A stretch of 64,000 bases of DNA. Source: Hippophae tibetana (Eukaryota; Streptophyta; Magnoliopsida; Rosales; Elaeagnaceae). This document shows positions 34,401-47,665 of this stretch, piece by piece. The number at the start of each line of letters is the position of its first letter. Position 1 is the first letter of the stretch. The translations under genes were made by a program, and so were the position numbers. The notes below the pieces were generated by a model that was given only the letters and a program-made list of their open reading frames with translations, was not told the origin of the DNA and ran no database searches. The stretch spans positions 40,328,501 to 40,392,500 of the forward strand of contig CM072812.1 in NCBI GenBank assembly GCA_037013495.1, in the 5' to 3' direction.

Positions 34401-37400
34401 GAATCTATAAAAAAAATTCAACATAATGTCTTTTATTTTTCTACTCTAAACCAACCTATATAAAACAGAACTTGACATCTATTTGTTTAACATCATCTAA
34501 AACCCACCACTCACATAACCAATTTACAAGAAATGTGACACTCAATTAATAATTGACATTTATCTATTATACAGTTCATTGTCATTAAGGGGTTATTAAA
34601 CAATTTATAACACAACTAGGTTACTAAGGAACTTAATAAACTCCTAGTAACTCCAAAAGAAAGAGTGATCGTACAAAGTAAAATGAGTTTATTGATTTTT
34701 GTTTCCTTTTAAGATGATATTGAAGCCTTCAATCAAAAACTCTTGCTACTTGAGAGGGAAAATTAAAAAAATTAAAAATGGGTGAGTAAAAGTACTCATT
34801 GAGTGAACAAGTTTAAGAAATATAATTATAAAACATATTTATTTAATCTTTAATAATTAAACTACAAAGTCGAATCAAATCATTATATGGAAGTATATAC
34901 AAACTTTATTAGAAACTTTGAAAAAATAAATATAACTTAAAGTATATTTATGCATGTAAAATAACTATAAGTGGTTTACTTGTAATAATTTAATAAAAGA
35001 AAAACCTCACCAAACTCGCACCAAGAAAAAAGATGGTTATACGTATACAAAACTCTTTACACGTGCATAAGAAAAAGTTTTAATTACATATGTATTGGTT
35101 ATTCGCACACAAATAAAGGCCCATTAATTAATTATTTATTTCTTATGTTACTACTGAATCTAGAGGATGGTGCTTGTTTAATGATTTAAAATGACAATAC
35201 TTACTAATATGTATAATATTCTTAAAAATTATTGCTTAAATTAGGCTATAAAGTTGAGTAAAAGCATTTGAATAGACATAACAGTAATATTCATAAATAT
35301 TGCTTCTAAAAGTTGAATATAAACTTCTATGTTTTAATAAAAATCTATATTTATGATGTAAATCGGAGTAAACATTTATGAACTCATGTAAGAATCAATT
35401 ATCTAACTATTTTTTTAACACAAAATACTCATTATCTAATAATGAAGAACTAAACTTGTCAAAAACTTAACAAACTTAAATATTACGAAAATAATAGACA
35501 AATACATATAAAACTTGAGTAAAATGTTTCTACTTATTATACTGTATCACTGATATCGTTCTAGTTATTTTGTAAGGCCTATTGAATCATCCTTTCCTAT
35601 ATAATCACACTTGTGTCAAGGAAATAAATTACACCATTGCTAATTGGTATACTAAGAAGCCAAACAATACTTTAGAAATACTAAGATATGAACTGTTAAC
35701 AAATAACATAATATCCTCTTTAATAATTAGGTATAAGTTACAATGTCACACTACTAACTTTGATATTCTTATGCTTATAATCCCAAACAAACAGGCATTC
35801 AGTTAAATATGTTATCTCATAAATAAATAGATTAAAATCCTTTAAAATGAGCTTCTCAATACTAAAAAAATAGGTATTTAAGTAGAGATTTAAATTCATT
35901 TTTTTGGGGAAACCGACTCTCATATATCTTTAAGTAGAAATATTCACTTTACAATATATAAAAATATTCAAAAAAAACTAGACATTTTAATCTTTAAAAT
36001 AAGATATAGCATACTCTATTATCGTATATATAAACCCTTCCAAAAACATAGAATACTGGTTTGTTTAAAATGTAATTTTCAATACAATCTTCACAAAACA
36101 TACCCTTAGTTAAATTTCTATAACATTATTTAAAAAACTTGAAATAAAAATTTAAAATATCTATAAAACTAGACATCATAAGCTTTAAATAAGATATAAC
36201 TCATCCAACTAAAATATGTAAAATAACTACAAAACCACAAAATATGTGTGAGGTTGAAACATACTTTTTAGTTTCTATTTGTATAAAACACACTTTGGTA
36301 AAACTAATACAACTTTCTATAAAAACAAATCTAAATTAAGTTTCATAAAAATCCACAAAAACTAGATATCATCATTTTTTGAAAAAAAAATATCACCTAC
36401 TCATTACTTATTATAGAGAAATATGTCAAAAATACTAAAATATCAGTTAGATTCAACACATAATTTTTATCTCGTCATCCTTCAAACATTCCTTCGAAAA
36501 ACATTCCTAACTTTTTGTAAAAAATTCCAAATGAAAACCATAAAATATTTTTAAAACTAGACATATTAAAACTTAAAATAAGATATAAATAACAAAAATA
36601 CTAAAGGGTTCAAAAAAAGGTATTTTTAGTATGATCTTTATGAAACATGTATATCTTTGCATAGAAAACTCTAAATAACAAACCGTGAAATTTATATTAA
36701 ACTAAACACTATATATATATCGCTAAAAACCTAATTATAGGTGAACATTTTTCACATTTTATCTCAATTTTTTAAATATAATTATAGAAGTATAAAATGA
36801 AAGTTTTAAATATTTATGTTTTGTCCAAAAGGGAGTACAATTTCTTCAAGGTAAAACATTCAAAAATTCAAAGAAATTACTTCTTCGTATGATAAGACAA
36901 TGAACAAGGAAAGTAAATACAAATAGAGAAAAAGAGATAAAAATAGGTTAGATATTGTCGTACCAAAATTATTTCCATTGAAGTTGGAACTTTTTAGTAT
37001 AACTTACGTGATCCCAAAAAGTTCTCCATTTTCTATGCACGAATGGGATAAAGGAGCTAAAACGGTTCTTTTCTTTTCAATTTCCTTATTGTTGTTCTTT
37101 TCAAAAAAATATTTGATTATTAAAGATAAGGATTGAAGAAAAGTACATATGTGTCAACATTAGAGAAAAGATCTCTTAAAAATTAATTCACAATCAAATA
37201 TGAATAGGAAATTTTTCCTCTAGTGACACCTCACCCTTAAAATAATATATTAGTTAAATAATTAAATTATAATTTAAATAAATAATATTGAGGTTAAAAT
37301 TGTAATAACACTATAAAGATATATTTTACTTCTATAAAATGAAAAGATGTTACATATCTTTTCCAATAAATTCCTTGTATATTTTGTTTGCTATAATATT

Positions 37401-37480
37401 TTGTATACTATATGGAAGCATTCCCTTCTATTTGTAATGTTGTCTTTATGTTAAATTTGTAAACCAAATTTTAACATTTT
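34401..37480. mobile_element. ~3-kb insertion splitting the pararetrovirus relic
   Basis: The capsid-like reading ends near 34,370 and viral-type sequence resumes only near 37,550 on the same strand. The DNA between has a different character: A-rich, with GGGTGAGTAAAAGTACTCAT near 34,780 and a tandem repeat at 35,930-36,760. No transposase or polymerase recognised. Exact ends and a target duplication were not found, so this could also be two separate viral fragments with unrelated DNA between. Confidence 0.4.
35930..36760. repeat. Diverged ~190-bp tandem repeat, four to five units
   Basis: The motif AAACTAGACAT, followed after about 20 bp by AAATAAGATATA, recurs with the ACTA starting at 35,977, 36,168, 36,361, 36,556 and, more weakly, 36,701. 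Spacings are 191, 193, 195 and 145 bp. Other unit parts recur in the same order, including a CACAAAACATACCCTT / AAAAACATTCCTAACTT segment and AAATTTAAAATATCTATAAA. Confidence 0.75.
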
Positions 37481-37549
37481 ATGACATTCTATGAGTTACT
37501 AATACTCCACAAGTTGAAAGGTTTCGTTGTATAGTCAGAGAAGTTTGTA

Positions 37550-39350
37550 ATGTCTAGACCATTTATCTAAGGCTTTTTTATATCTCTTATACAATCTAAA
37601 TTTAAAAGATCAAATCTATAATTTTCATAAAAATTAAATTCTAGTTGGATACTAACTCTAATTCTCCAATGTAATCCTTCTTTAATTTTGGGTTATTGTT
37701 TTCTTTTATAAGAATGTTAGATTCATTTGGTATTTTCCTATTTCTTCCTTCTCTATGGGTTTAGATGTTTCTTCTTGATAAAGAATTTGTAATGAAATTG
37801 GTTTCATATTATTTTTTGAGATCATATTTTCTATTTTAGCATCAATTTTACTGATTATTTTCATATCATCTTCTTATTTGCTTATACAAAGTTTTTCATC
37901 ATAATATCTTCCTAGTTCTTCATCTATGAGAGTTAAAAAAACTAACTAATTTTTCCACGTCCCTATTTTCAGGATCCATTAACTATTCTTTTAATTATTT
38001 TCTATATTTCATTAAAATGGGAATATAACTTCATTATCTTTGAATTTTTCCTCATTCATTCTTTTCTCATTTCTAGATATCAATACATCTAATCTCTTGG
38101 GTAGTTCTTCTTTTAATCCTACAAATAGATCCAATTAATAACGTATAATTTTATTATTTCAAGGTATGCTATTTACATCCTTCATAATTCTATAAATTAT
38201 TTATGTATGTCTTGTCATGATTTTTATTATAACTATATTCTTTTCTCATTTAGGAGTTCTTTTTGTGTTTTATTTATATCTTGTAAAGTCTTGATGTTTG
38301 ATTCTTCTACCATATTCATTTCTTTTACTAAAGTAATTAAATATTTCATTATTGTTATTTTCTCTTTTGATATGCCTTTTAGGCTTCCATCAAAATCTTA
38401 ATCTATATCTTGTGTGTGTTTTAACATTATTGGTATAATGATGATATCTTTTTCTTCCTAGTATTACGCCATGGACTAATACTTTCATTATTTTAACTTT
38501 TTATTTTAGATCTATAACCTTTATTTCTTTGTTAAAGATTTATTCTTCAGGATCTATAAACGTAAACATTGATACATTATTATTTCTTGTTACATTACTT
38601 TTTCTTCCTAGTATCAAAGGGTTTTCTTTAGCATCTAAGTTTAATTCATTTGGTATTTCAAAGTTTGTTAATATTTATGGTTTTATTATTTGTCAAGTTT
38701 CTTGAAATCTTTTATCTATTTCTATGAATTTATTTAATCTATATATTGAATTATTACAACTGTTTTTAATGAATATTATATTATGTAGTATACTAAAAAT
38801 GAATTATTTTCTTCTTTTATTAAATCTCCTATTTTAAATTCATAGGCTAAACTTAATAATTTTTTAAGTTCTTATCATTATTATTAATAGCAAACCGAGG
38901 ATATATCATGAATTTTAATTTTTAGTATCTTAAGTTTTTATGAATTATTCCTAATAAATCATATCTCCTATTTATTATTCTATTATTTAATAATACTAGT
39001 GTTATTGGTATATCAATTCCTTCTCAAAAACATGCTTTCATTAATATTTAGATACCTCTTAAATGGATATATCTAATTTTTCCTTTGTCATTTTGATGGA
39101 TTTTTTATAGTGTATTCACAATAATTTATTTGTCAATTAATTATATATTATACCTTCATTTTAGGTTTGTAATATTAATCCTCGATTCTTTATTTCTTAT
39201 TTTTGATAATCATGAATCTTTAAATCCACCTCCATCCTTAAGATTTAATATTATTTTTTGTATTTTTTTTAAATTTATTTTTGCTAATTGTAATATTTTT
39301 AAAACCTTAAGGTATTTATGATATTACTTCTTGGGGGTATTTTTTGTAAT
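37550..39350 (-). pseudogene. Endogenous pararetrovirus relic: movement-protein-side region
   Basis: Minus-strand readings around 38,720-38,500 give a long, mostly open but interrupted stretch with the sense of a Caulimoviridae movement-protein/ORF1 region. It is followed at 38,390-37,900 by a Lys/Glu/Ile-rich coiled-coil-like stretch (for example KEKITIMKYLITLVKEMN). Strand and position relative to the capsid-RT part at 34.4-32.3 kb fit one viral unit. The assignment rests on context and composition more than on a diagnostic motif, and the frame is broken many times. Confidence 0.45.
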
Positions 39351-40925
39351 ATTTTTTTAAGATTAGATAACTTGTGTTACTTATATATTATACAAAATTT
39401 ATATTATATCAAAGTTTAAATTGATCAATGAATAAAGGAAAAAAACTAATGGGCCTCCCACAAAAAATATACATCTAAATAAAATTAAAATATAATGAAA
39501 TAAAATTAAAAACACAAATTATTGAGTAATAAAGTGACTCATACTTTGAGCGAATGTTAGCTATTAAAAGAATGTCACACATCGATTAAAAAATATACTC
39601 ATCTAGTATTTATAAGTAGTATTTGACTTATATTTGTTTTAAGATTTGATATTTCATGTTATTTAATCTTATTTTTCTTATTTTTCTCTTTTTCTCTTTC
39701 TCATTATGGTTCTTAACGATTTAAAAAAAAAATTGCTCCAAATTTAGATTGACTTGGTAGCTTTGTTGTAAGAGTTATCCATTTAAAGCAGGGACAATAT
39801 GATCAAATCTACCAATTTCATTTCTTTAACTTAAAACTTAGAATGGGATTATTAATAAGGAAAGAAAATAAACATAAATTTAGTCATTTTTATTTTCTCA
39901 TTTACTTCCTAAACTTTATAGAAAGAAGATAAGTACCTCAAAAAATTTGATAGTCATCCCATTCATTGTTTATTACCAAACTATCTTTAATTTATTTTAA
40001 TATTTTCTTTTAATTTGCATTGGTCATTATTATATTTAAAATGATATTTAAATAAATTAATAATTATATTTTGATTCCAATCTTTAGGAAACACAATTTA
40101 TCTCTATTCCAACTTACATTTATTCTTATTTCCATCTATTTCTATTATGGATATAAATACGATGTTAATTAAGTTTTAATATAAAATTCAATATTAGTAA
40201 TTAATCTTTTTAAAAATTAATATATATTAACGTAATATCATAGAGTAGGTATTGGGTCAAAAATATTTAGGTGTTTCCTCAAAATTAAATTATGGGTATT
40301 ATATTAAAAAAAAAAAGCTAATTGACCCAATAGTAGAACTTAACAACATAGTTTGAGAATTTGACCAAATAGTACGCTCTTTGAGGGAAAGTTATTGGAT
40401 AAAAACAAGAGCGTTCTACATTACTTAAGAATAATTTTATTATAATGTTTACCATCTTTGCCATAAAATGTGCTGCAAATTAAATCGCACGACATTTGAG
40501 AATGAATAACTTTGATAACATTTTTTATAAAATTCCAGAAAAAAGCACTTTGTTCGATGAATCTCAAATATAATGCTGGTACAAAAATGACTAGTATTTA
40601 TGCATCAGCAGAAAGAAAAAAAAAGGCAAAAGATATTTTTGTAATTCTCTGTTTTGACCTTTCTGTTGTCTTGAACGTAAAGGATAGATTCTATAAACTT
40701 ACGTGCGCAGACAGATCAGGACAAAATGACAAACTACTCTTGAAGGAAGAGATAATATCAAAAATTAAAACCCTAATATTTGTTTTTATATAATGAATTA
40801 TCCCTAAATTCTTTTTCATTGTGTACTTAATTTTCTTTATTATTTTTCTTATAGTCTACTTATAATTTCCGTGCCCATACTTTTTTATTTTAATTTGTCT
40901 TTTTTTTTTCAATTTTGATACTAAT
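39351..40925. other. Unassigned AT-rich stretch
   Basis: No gene recognised. A plus-strand open frame at 40,512-40,793 (93 residues, Lys-rich, no motif) is the only one of note. I have no family for it and rate it as probably chance or a repeat fragment. Confidence 0.4.
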
Positions 40926-40927
40926 AC

Positions 40928-41432
40928 GTACGGGTACAAAAAATCTGATTATTCGATTAATCTGATCCAATCCGTTAATTTTTTAATCCAATTTGATCCA
41001 ATCTGATGGTCGGATCGGATGAATATTTTTTTCATCTGTTAAGTACGGATCGGATGACGGATTTCACTACGATTCATACAATCTGATTCGATCCGACTTA
41101 AAATTAATTATATATTTATTAAATTAAATATATATATATATAATTAATATATATTTATTTAATTTTTTAATATTTTTTTAAATCAAATAATTTTATGTTA
41201 TGATTTATGTTAAATTTTAAAAAAATTATTTAAAAATACAAAAAATAGAGTTAATTAAGTTTATTGGTCGGATTGATCGGATGTCGTCCAAATAGTTTAC
41301 AGATCGAATTGAACGGATGTGAAAAGTGATCGGATCGATTGCGGATTAAGATGTTTCAATCCGAACGAATGGTCGGATCGGATAAGATAAGTATAAAATC
41401 AACGATTTCGATCCGATGAACAACCCTATTAA
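40928..41432. repeat. CGGATCGGAT-rich repeat, possibly a non-autonomous hAT-like element
   Basis: About 500 bp in which the words GATCGGAT, TCCGATC and AATCTGAT recur on both strands, concentrated in the two ends with an AT-rich core. The left edge GGGTACAAAAAATCTGATTA and the complement of the right edge (GGGTTGTTCATCGGATCGAA) match imperfectly as terminal inverted repeats. A target duplication is not clear. A related left edge occurs near 50,940. Confidence 0.5.
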
Positions 41433-42245
41433 CCTATAATAGATCTTCAAAAGTTAAAAAATATAAGGATTTAAAGTATAAAACTTTAAAATTTAAAAAA
41501 TTAAATTATTAGAAAAAAAAGTAAGAAATTAAAATATGAAACTTAAAAGGTACATAAGCCAAATTATAATAAAAAAATAAAAAGGAGAAACTATTTAGAG
41601 ACTAATTTTATAATTAAACCTATTATTATTGATTTCATTAAGATTTCAAATGTCAAAATATATATAAATCAAGTCTCTAAACAAAACTGTGATACTTTCC
41701 TATATGTTTAAAAATTCTACTTACAATATATTTGAATGGTAAGGATTGTTGGTTCTTCTATATAGCATAACGAATAATAGAAGCTTGGTGCTTTAATATT
41801 TTAACAAATTTCTTTAATATTGGTTATCAAATTTGGTTATTAGTATATTTAAACGGACGAATTTTTGTTTAGATTATATCATTGAATTTTATTAATGAAA
41901 TTTAATTTTTATTTTTTTCTCAAAAATAAATTGTTGGATCTTTCTTCTTTTCTACTACTAAAAAAAACTCACATATTTTCCAAAACTTCTCACTTCTTCC
42001 CCTTCCTTTTCTATTAGTCTCTCTTTCTCTACTACTGAAATTTTAGTGATGGAAAAGATGAAGGATTCAATCCTTAAATGATGTTGTGGACATTTATTTT
42101 CTCAAATCAAATTGAAATGTTATGATATTTTTTTTCTGCTTTGATCATGTTGCAATTTTTCTAAAAAATAGGTTTTTGTGGGTTTTCATGGATCCCAAAA
42201 AATGAGTTTAAATTTTACATGAATTTGTGTTTTTATACTAGGTCG
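41433..42245. other. Intergenic stretch left of copia element B
   Basis: AT-rich; no gene recognised. A pyrimidine-rich patch at 41,938-42,035 has no other supporting gene signal. Confidence 0.45.
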
Positions 42246-42408
42246 TATGAAAACTCTCGAGAAGAAAGCAAGAAGAAGAAACTGTTTGTTATTGAATAAA
42301 AGTTTTACAATTCAACTTTATAGTATAACATAATAAAAATACACGTGTTACTAATAGTAAATTAATTCCACAACACTTACTGTACGCATAGATACTATAC
42401 ATTTAACA
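42246..42408 (-). repeat. 3' LTR of copia B with polypurine tract
   Basis: Homologous to 48,771-48,944: both contain CTCAAGAAGAAARCAAGAAG-like, AATAGTAAATTAAYTCCA and ACTATACA/ACTACACA CTTAACA segments. On the minus strand the LTR starts TGTTAAATG at 42,408 and is preceded by the purine-rich TTTGAGGGGC at about 42,409-42,418. The low boundary near 42,246 is approximate. Confidence 0.8.
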
Positions 42409-42439
42409 GCCCCTCAAATTGTTGAAAAAGGAAGTACCA

Positions 42440-44020
42440 TCAATTTAGGCCTCAAAACAAGAAAAGAAGAAGCTGAGAGTAGCTTAGTAATCTTCGAGTT
42501 GATCTGAAGAAGGCATATGAGTTCTGAAGACCACTGTGCACTACTTGATCTCTTAAAAAATGGTGAACTATCTCTATGTATTTTGTAAGAGCATAAAAAA
42601 ATAAGGTTGTGTCCAAGAGAACAACGCGAATACTATCCCTATACAAGACAAGAAGAGATGAGATAAATAAAGCCATTAGCCAAACGATTTTAGTAATAGC
42701 AAGAGTCATAGTCTTGTAATCACTTTCAATACTACTACGAGAAACAACCATTTGTTTTGTTGATTACTATGACACCAAAGAATCCCCCAAGAAAATACAA
42801 TATGCACTTGTACTCTGAAAATCATCTGTTAAGCTAACTCAATCAACATCACAATAGGCTATAAACTCAAATGACTAAGCCAAACGCCAATGTGCCAGCA
42901 ATATATCTTAGTAAGCACTTACATGTCATCAGTGCAAATCTGAATGAGCTGTCATAAATTGACATAGTTTATTTACTAAGAATGAAATATATGGCCTAGT
43001 TAGTATAACATATTGCAAATAACCCACAAATTTCCTATTTAAAAGGATTAATCAAAGAACCCCATCAAAATCCCACAGTGATTTGCCTACATACGTAAAC
43101 TAGTTTTATACTAACTAGTTTTGTATAAGTTAAACTAGTAGCTTCAAGTAAGTCAGAGACATATTTGCTAAGATAAATGCATACACCATGTACTATAAAG
43201 AACCTCCACATCTAAAAAATAATGAAGTATCCCTAGGTCCTTTAAAGAAAACTCAAGATGCAAATTATAAATAAGAACATCAATTTGAGAAGAATTTGAT
43301 GAGAAGATCATCAACATAGATCAGTACCACCAAAATGACTTGCTAGTGATTTGAGTAAAGAGGGAACTATCTCACTTGGTTGCCACAAGCCCAATTTTCA
43401 ACAAAGCACCACACAATTTTGATATTAGGCCCTAGATGCCTATTTAAGCCTATAAAGGGCCTCTTTTAGTTTGAAAACTGATGGCTTATCTCCATATTCA
43501 AACCCAGAGGGTTGTGTCATATAGATATCCTCCATCAAAATACCATGAAGAAATAAATTATCCACATCCACACTTGAAGCACCACTTAACCCTTTAACAA
43601 AGCATTAGTTAAACAACTTGAACAATCATTGTTTTAACCATAAGACTATAGGTTTTTGAATAATCAACCATATGCTCTTGAAGAAAGCCTCTTGCAATAA
43701 AATAGTGTTATACTTGTCTAGGAAGCCATCAACTAGTAATTTAATACGAAAGACTCATTAACATATAATAGGCGAGTGACCAATATGTAAAGACACCAAC
43801 TCCAAAGAATCATTAGCAAACAAGGCATTAATTTTCTTAAGCATTGCATTTTCCATTTAGGACACTTCAAACCTTCTCTATAATTTTGAGAATCAGAGAG
43901 ATAACCATGAAAGGAAAGACTAACAACTAGTAGCTTTGGCTTATGGACACTACTTTTAGACCTAGTAGTCATAAGGTTAGTGTCAAGACTAGGTAAAGGA
44001 CAAGGGGTTGACACAATTAG
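42440..44020 (-). pseudogene. Copia B reverse transcriptase and RNase H
   Basis: 44,014-43,850 holds the pre-RT motif NLMTTRSKSSVHKPKLLVVS. RT continues with a GILMEDIYMTQPSGFEYGDK segment and FKLKEALYRLK near 43,450-43,550. RNase H lies in 42,452-42,751: VVSRSSIESDYKTMTLAITK with the catalytic Glu-bearing E(S)DY block, then IEIVHHFLRDQVVHSGLQ at the C-terminal end. Further RT pieces at 43,350-42,800 are out of frame with one another. Not functional. Confidence 0.88.
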
Positions 44021-44129
44021 CTGGTCAATATGTAAAGACTACTCCTTAGATGGAGAACGTGTAACCTTTATTGGTCAAACCTATGTTTCAAAATAAACAA
44101 CCAACTCATTATCATGAGATATAGGAATA

Positions 44130-45777
44130 ATTTTTACATTAGAAGTAAGAGTAATAAAGACTCAATAGATAAATAATCATATATGATAGAAGACACGTGA
44201 GAAGACTCTGAAATAACAATATGAGAACTATCAAGTCTCAAAACAAATGATGGAAACAAAATAGGAACCAAAGGAAAGTGAGATTCATCAAAAGAAGAGA
44301 CAATGGGAAAGAAATAAAAAAAACCTTGATACACCACACGAGGAGTTACTATTTTAGAAAACACTAGTATAAATGATCATAAAGCAATACTAGAACCAAA
44401 AGACTCGGAAGAAATATTTGACATATTGGGCTTAGATAAGGGAAAACATTTATCATTAAAAATAACATATGTACACTCACAATGATCTTACCATCATCTA
44501 GATTCAAACCTAGAAACCCTTTTTGATACATACCATACCTCAAAAACACATAAGTAAAATAAGGATCAAGATTATTTACAACATAAGCTTTTAAACAGGG
44601 AAAACAATTAACCTAAATACTTTTGACAAACTATAATCAGAAACTTTACAAAAAAGAACCTTAGTGGGAAGTTTATTAAAAAAGTAAGTTGTTGTACTCA
44701 TCACATAATGCCAATAACATTTAGGCATATAATCAATATATAAAAGACCCAAGTCACATTCAACAATATGCCTATATCAACACTCAATAACATCATTTTG
44801 CTTTGAAACGTAAGGGTAAGTAAGTTTATTTAAGACACCTTCCTTTGTAAGAAAAGAACCTAAGGATTTGAACTCAATATCACCATCAGATTAAATAAAC
44901 TTTATCTATTCGTTAAAAAAATGCTTAACCATTTTCTTAAATTGCAAGAAGGAATTAGTAGTTTCATTCTTACACTAAAGTATTAATAATCAAGTAAAAT
45001 GTGAGTGATCATCAACTATATAAAAAAAATACTTGATTGTAGTACTAACAGCCTTAGGAGTAGTCCACAAATTCCAATATAATAAGGCAAATGGATTATC
45101 AAATCTATCATAAGTGGAAGAGGGAAAAGGGACCTTGCAAGACTTTGCTTTCTAACATACAAAACAAAACACATCCTTACTACAATTATGAGAACAAAAA
45201 GCATACTCTTCATACTTTAATAAGGTCTATTTAATAGTAATGAATGATGGATGGCTTAAATGTTCATGTCAGGTCTCAAGAAAAGCCTAACAAAGTGCAA
45301 GAGTTGTAAAAGATGTCATATCATCACCCTAATCAGCTAACCTATAAAGCTTATATAAACTATATGTATTAGTTTCCTGAAGCTTCACTTGCTTGGATTG
45401 AAGATCCTTAATATAAAAACCAAATGAATCAAACTCTTCTCAAACTTGATTATCAACACATAACTTATTACTAAAAAGAAAATTTGTAGAAACAGATGGC
45501 GTGTAAAGAACATTCTTAATTGACAAAATGAACTTATTATCAAAATTTAATTTAGTAGTACCACTGACAATGGGAATCTCAGTACCATTTTCTAAAAGAA
45601 TGCTCTTATTCCTAGGGTAAGGAACTTTGCTACCTAAATAACCAGGATTAGAAGTGATATGGTAAACAGAACCAGTATTAAGAATCCAAGAAATAGGAAT
45701 AAAGAATTACCATATAAGGATTGAGAATTATTGTTGTCAAATTGGGCCACCACGGGAGATGGACTATCATCAGACAC
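44130..45777 (-). pseudogene. Copia B protease, integrase and linker
   Basis: Protease remnant: after SPSPVVAQFDNNNSQSLYG (open frame 45,634-45,861), frameshifted readings give an ILDTGS-like start and KNVLYTPSV near 45,510. Integrase: a CxxxC-containing stretch near 45,150, FYIVDDHSHFT near 45,015, and the SKQNDVIECWYRHIVECDLG block near 44,770. The copia linker FLRYGMYQKGFLGLNLDDGK lies in 44,364-44,549. The protease reading is directly interrupted at 45,778 by the nested LTR-like insertion. Confidence 0.85.
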
Positions 45778-47660
45778 TGTTGAGTGTTTTACAACACACG
45801 AAAACGTGCAAGCATACACGGTCACAAGTAATAAATTTGATAAGTAAGTTATCGTTCCCACGGAGATTTGTTACTATAGTTTGTCAAGTACTAAAATTAT
45901 CTCTCTAATTTTATTCAAAACGATCGTTGTGTCAAACAAATGTAAGAAAAGAGTTTAAAAACAAAATAAAAGAAATATAGGATTGCAATTTTTCACCAAA
46001 TTCATCAACTCAAATCATTTTATTTTCTTTTGATTTATATTTTTTAGTACATTTAATTTGTCAACCGAAAACTTCTATTTTTATTCATACATCTCTTCCG
46101 AGCTCCGTACAAACACACCTCATTAAATTAATTCACTATATCTCTATGAGAATTAAATTCGCCAAGATTCATTACGTTTTAAGTTTTCAAATGGCCACAC
46201 ATACAATTAGGGTATATTCCTATCCTTTATCATACATGTCATTCTATTTACGAGCAATATACACACAAATGCCTCTTCCAAGTTTATTCATGTGCCACGG
46301 ATCATTTCGATAAGATTCGTAAATAATCAAAAAGCATTACGCACAAAATAGAACGAACAAATCGAACGTCTTATAAATCTATAAAAAATAATTAAAATAA
46401 AAGTATCATAAATTTAGATCAAATGCAACCCTAGAAAAATTAAATTACTTCATAAAATTAAAATAAAAATTATAACAGATATAGAAAAATAAGATGAAGA
46501 AGAAGGAAAATTAAAACATCAATTAGAACAAATATTTGGCACACGTAGAACACAACAAAAGCCAAAAATGGCTTCTCCGTGTTCCACAGCCAACACACAA
46601 ACACTACAAAAATTACAAACTAAAAAAAACTTCTAAACTCTATCATCTTATCTCCTATTTATACCTAAAAAAATACATCAAAAATATTAAAATTTAATAC
46701 ACGCGGAGGACAGATAAGTGTGGGAAAAATAATAAATTAAAACGCGTGGAGGACAAAATTGTATCGAAAATCGAATCGAAAATATTAAATAAATTACGCG
46801 TAAGACAGGGGCGCCGATTCTGCATTTTTTTAAATTCATTATGCGTGCCACGTGTCAGCGTCTGATTCACTGAAAGGAATTAACGCGGACACGTGGCAGC
46901 TTCTCATTGGATGTGGGAAACAGCACAGGAGACAACAAAGCACGGAGAAAATGGCTACACACGACCTTGATCCTGCGCTTGCGCGCTCATCATAACATGC
47001 CACGTGTCATCACTTGATTGGCTAAAAAATAGAGCGGGACACATGGCAGTTTCTGATTCGAGGTTAGGATTCAGAGTGGAACGCGTCAGAAAAGTAGGTC
47101 CTACCTACACGCCGGCCTGCGCGGCAGTGGGCCCCACTTGGGCGCCGAGCCGCGTGAAAGAATCTGCACCCACGCGAGTTGGTCGGTCGTGAATGGCACG
47201 CGCGAATCTCAGCTGTTTCTTCTTTGATCGGACGCTAAACGTTTCGCGCGTGCATATTGGCGGGTGGTTCTTCTCACCTGCGTAGATATTTAAACTTTAA
47301 TTAATTGGATTTTGGCCCACAAATTTATTTCAAATTACATTTTCAACTTTCTTTAATTACAATTTAGCCCTTTTCTAATTTAAATTAAATTTTTAAACTT
47401 TTAATAATTAAAATCAAGCCCGAATTTAATTTAAATTATATTTTTGACTTTAATAAATTGTAATTAAGAACTCTATTATTTGAAATTATATTTTTAGACA
47501 TAAATTTGCAATTAATTAATTTTTTCGATACAAATTATTTAATTTTATTAAAATATATAAAAAACAGTAAATACTAATTTATTAAACTAAAATTAACTAA
47601 AAACATAACAATTATAATTAATAAAATAGGTGAAAATAACTATATAAAATACAGTTATGA
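45778..47660 (-). mobile_element. 1,883-bp solo-LTR-like insertion nested in copia B
   Basis: Flanked by GACAC on both sides (45,773-45,777 and 47,661-47,665). Joining the flanks with one copy gives a continuous copia reading (GESVSDDSPSPV). Read on the minus strand it starts TCATAACTG and ends CACTCAACA. It has an AT-rich start, a GC-rich block at about 46,690-47,280 with several CCACGTGTC and ACACGTGGCA-type words, a GGTATAAATAGG box near 46,660, an AT-rich tail, and a 3' terminal block (GGGAACGATAACTTACTTAT, then TATGCTTGC). That block matches the insertion at 8715-10,214. LTR-type size, TSD length and CA end; no coding content. The plus-strand frame at 47,004-47,192 is due to GC richness. 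Confidence 0.82.
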
Positions 47661-47665
47661 GACAC

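Noticed and set aside
40512..40793. 93-residue plus-strand open frame as a gene
   Set aside because: Lys-rich, no recognised domain, no splice or promoter support; may belong to a repeat.
47004..47192. Plus-strand open frame in the GC island as a gene
   Set aside because: It lies within the solo-LTR-like insertion and reflects few stops in GC-rich DNA.
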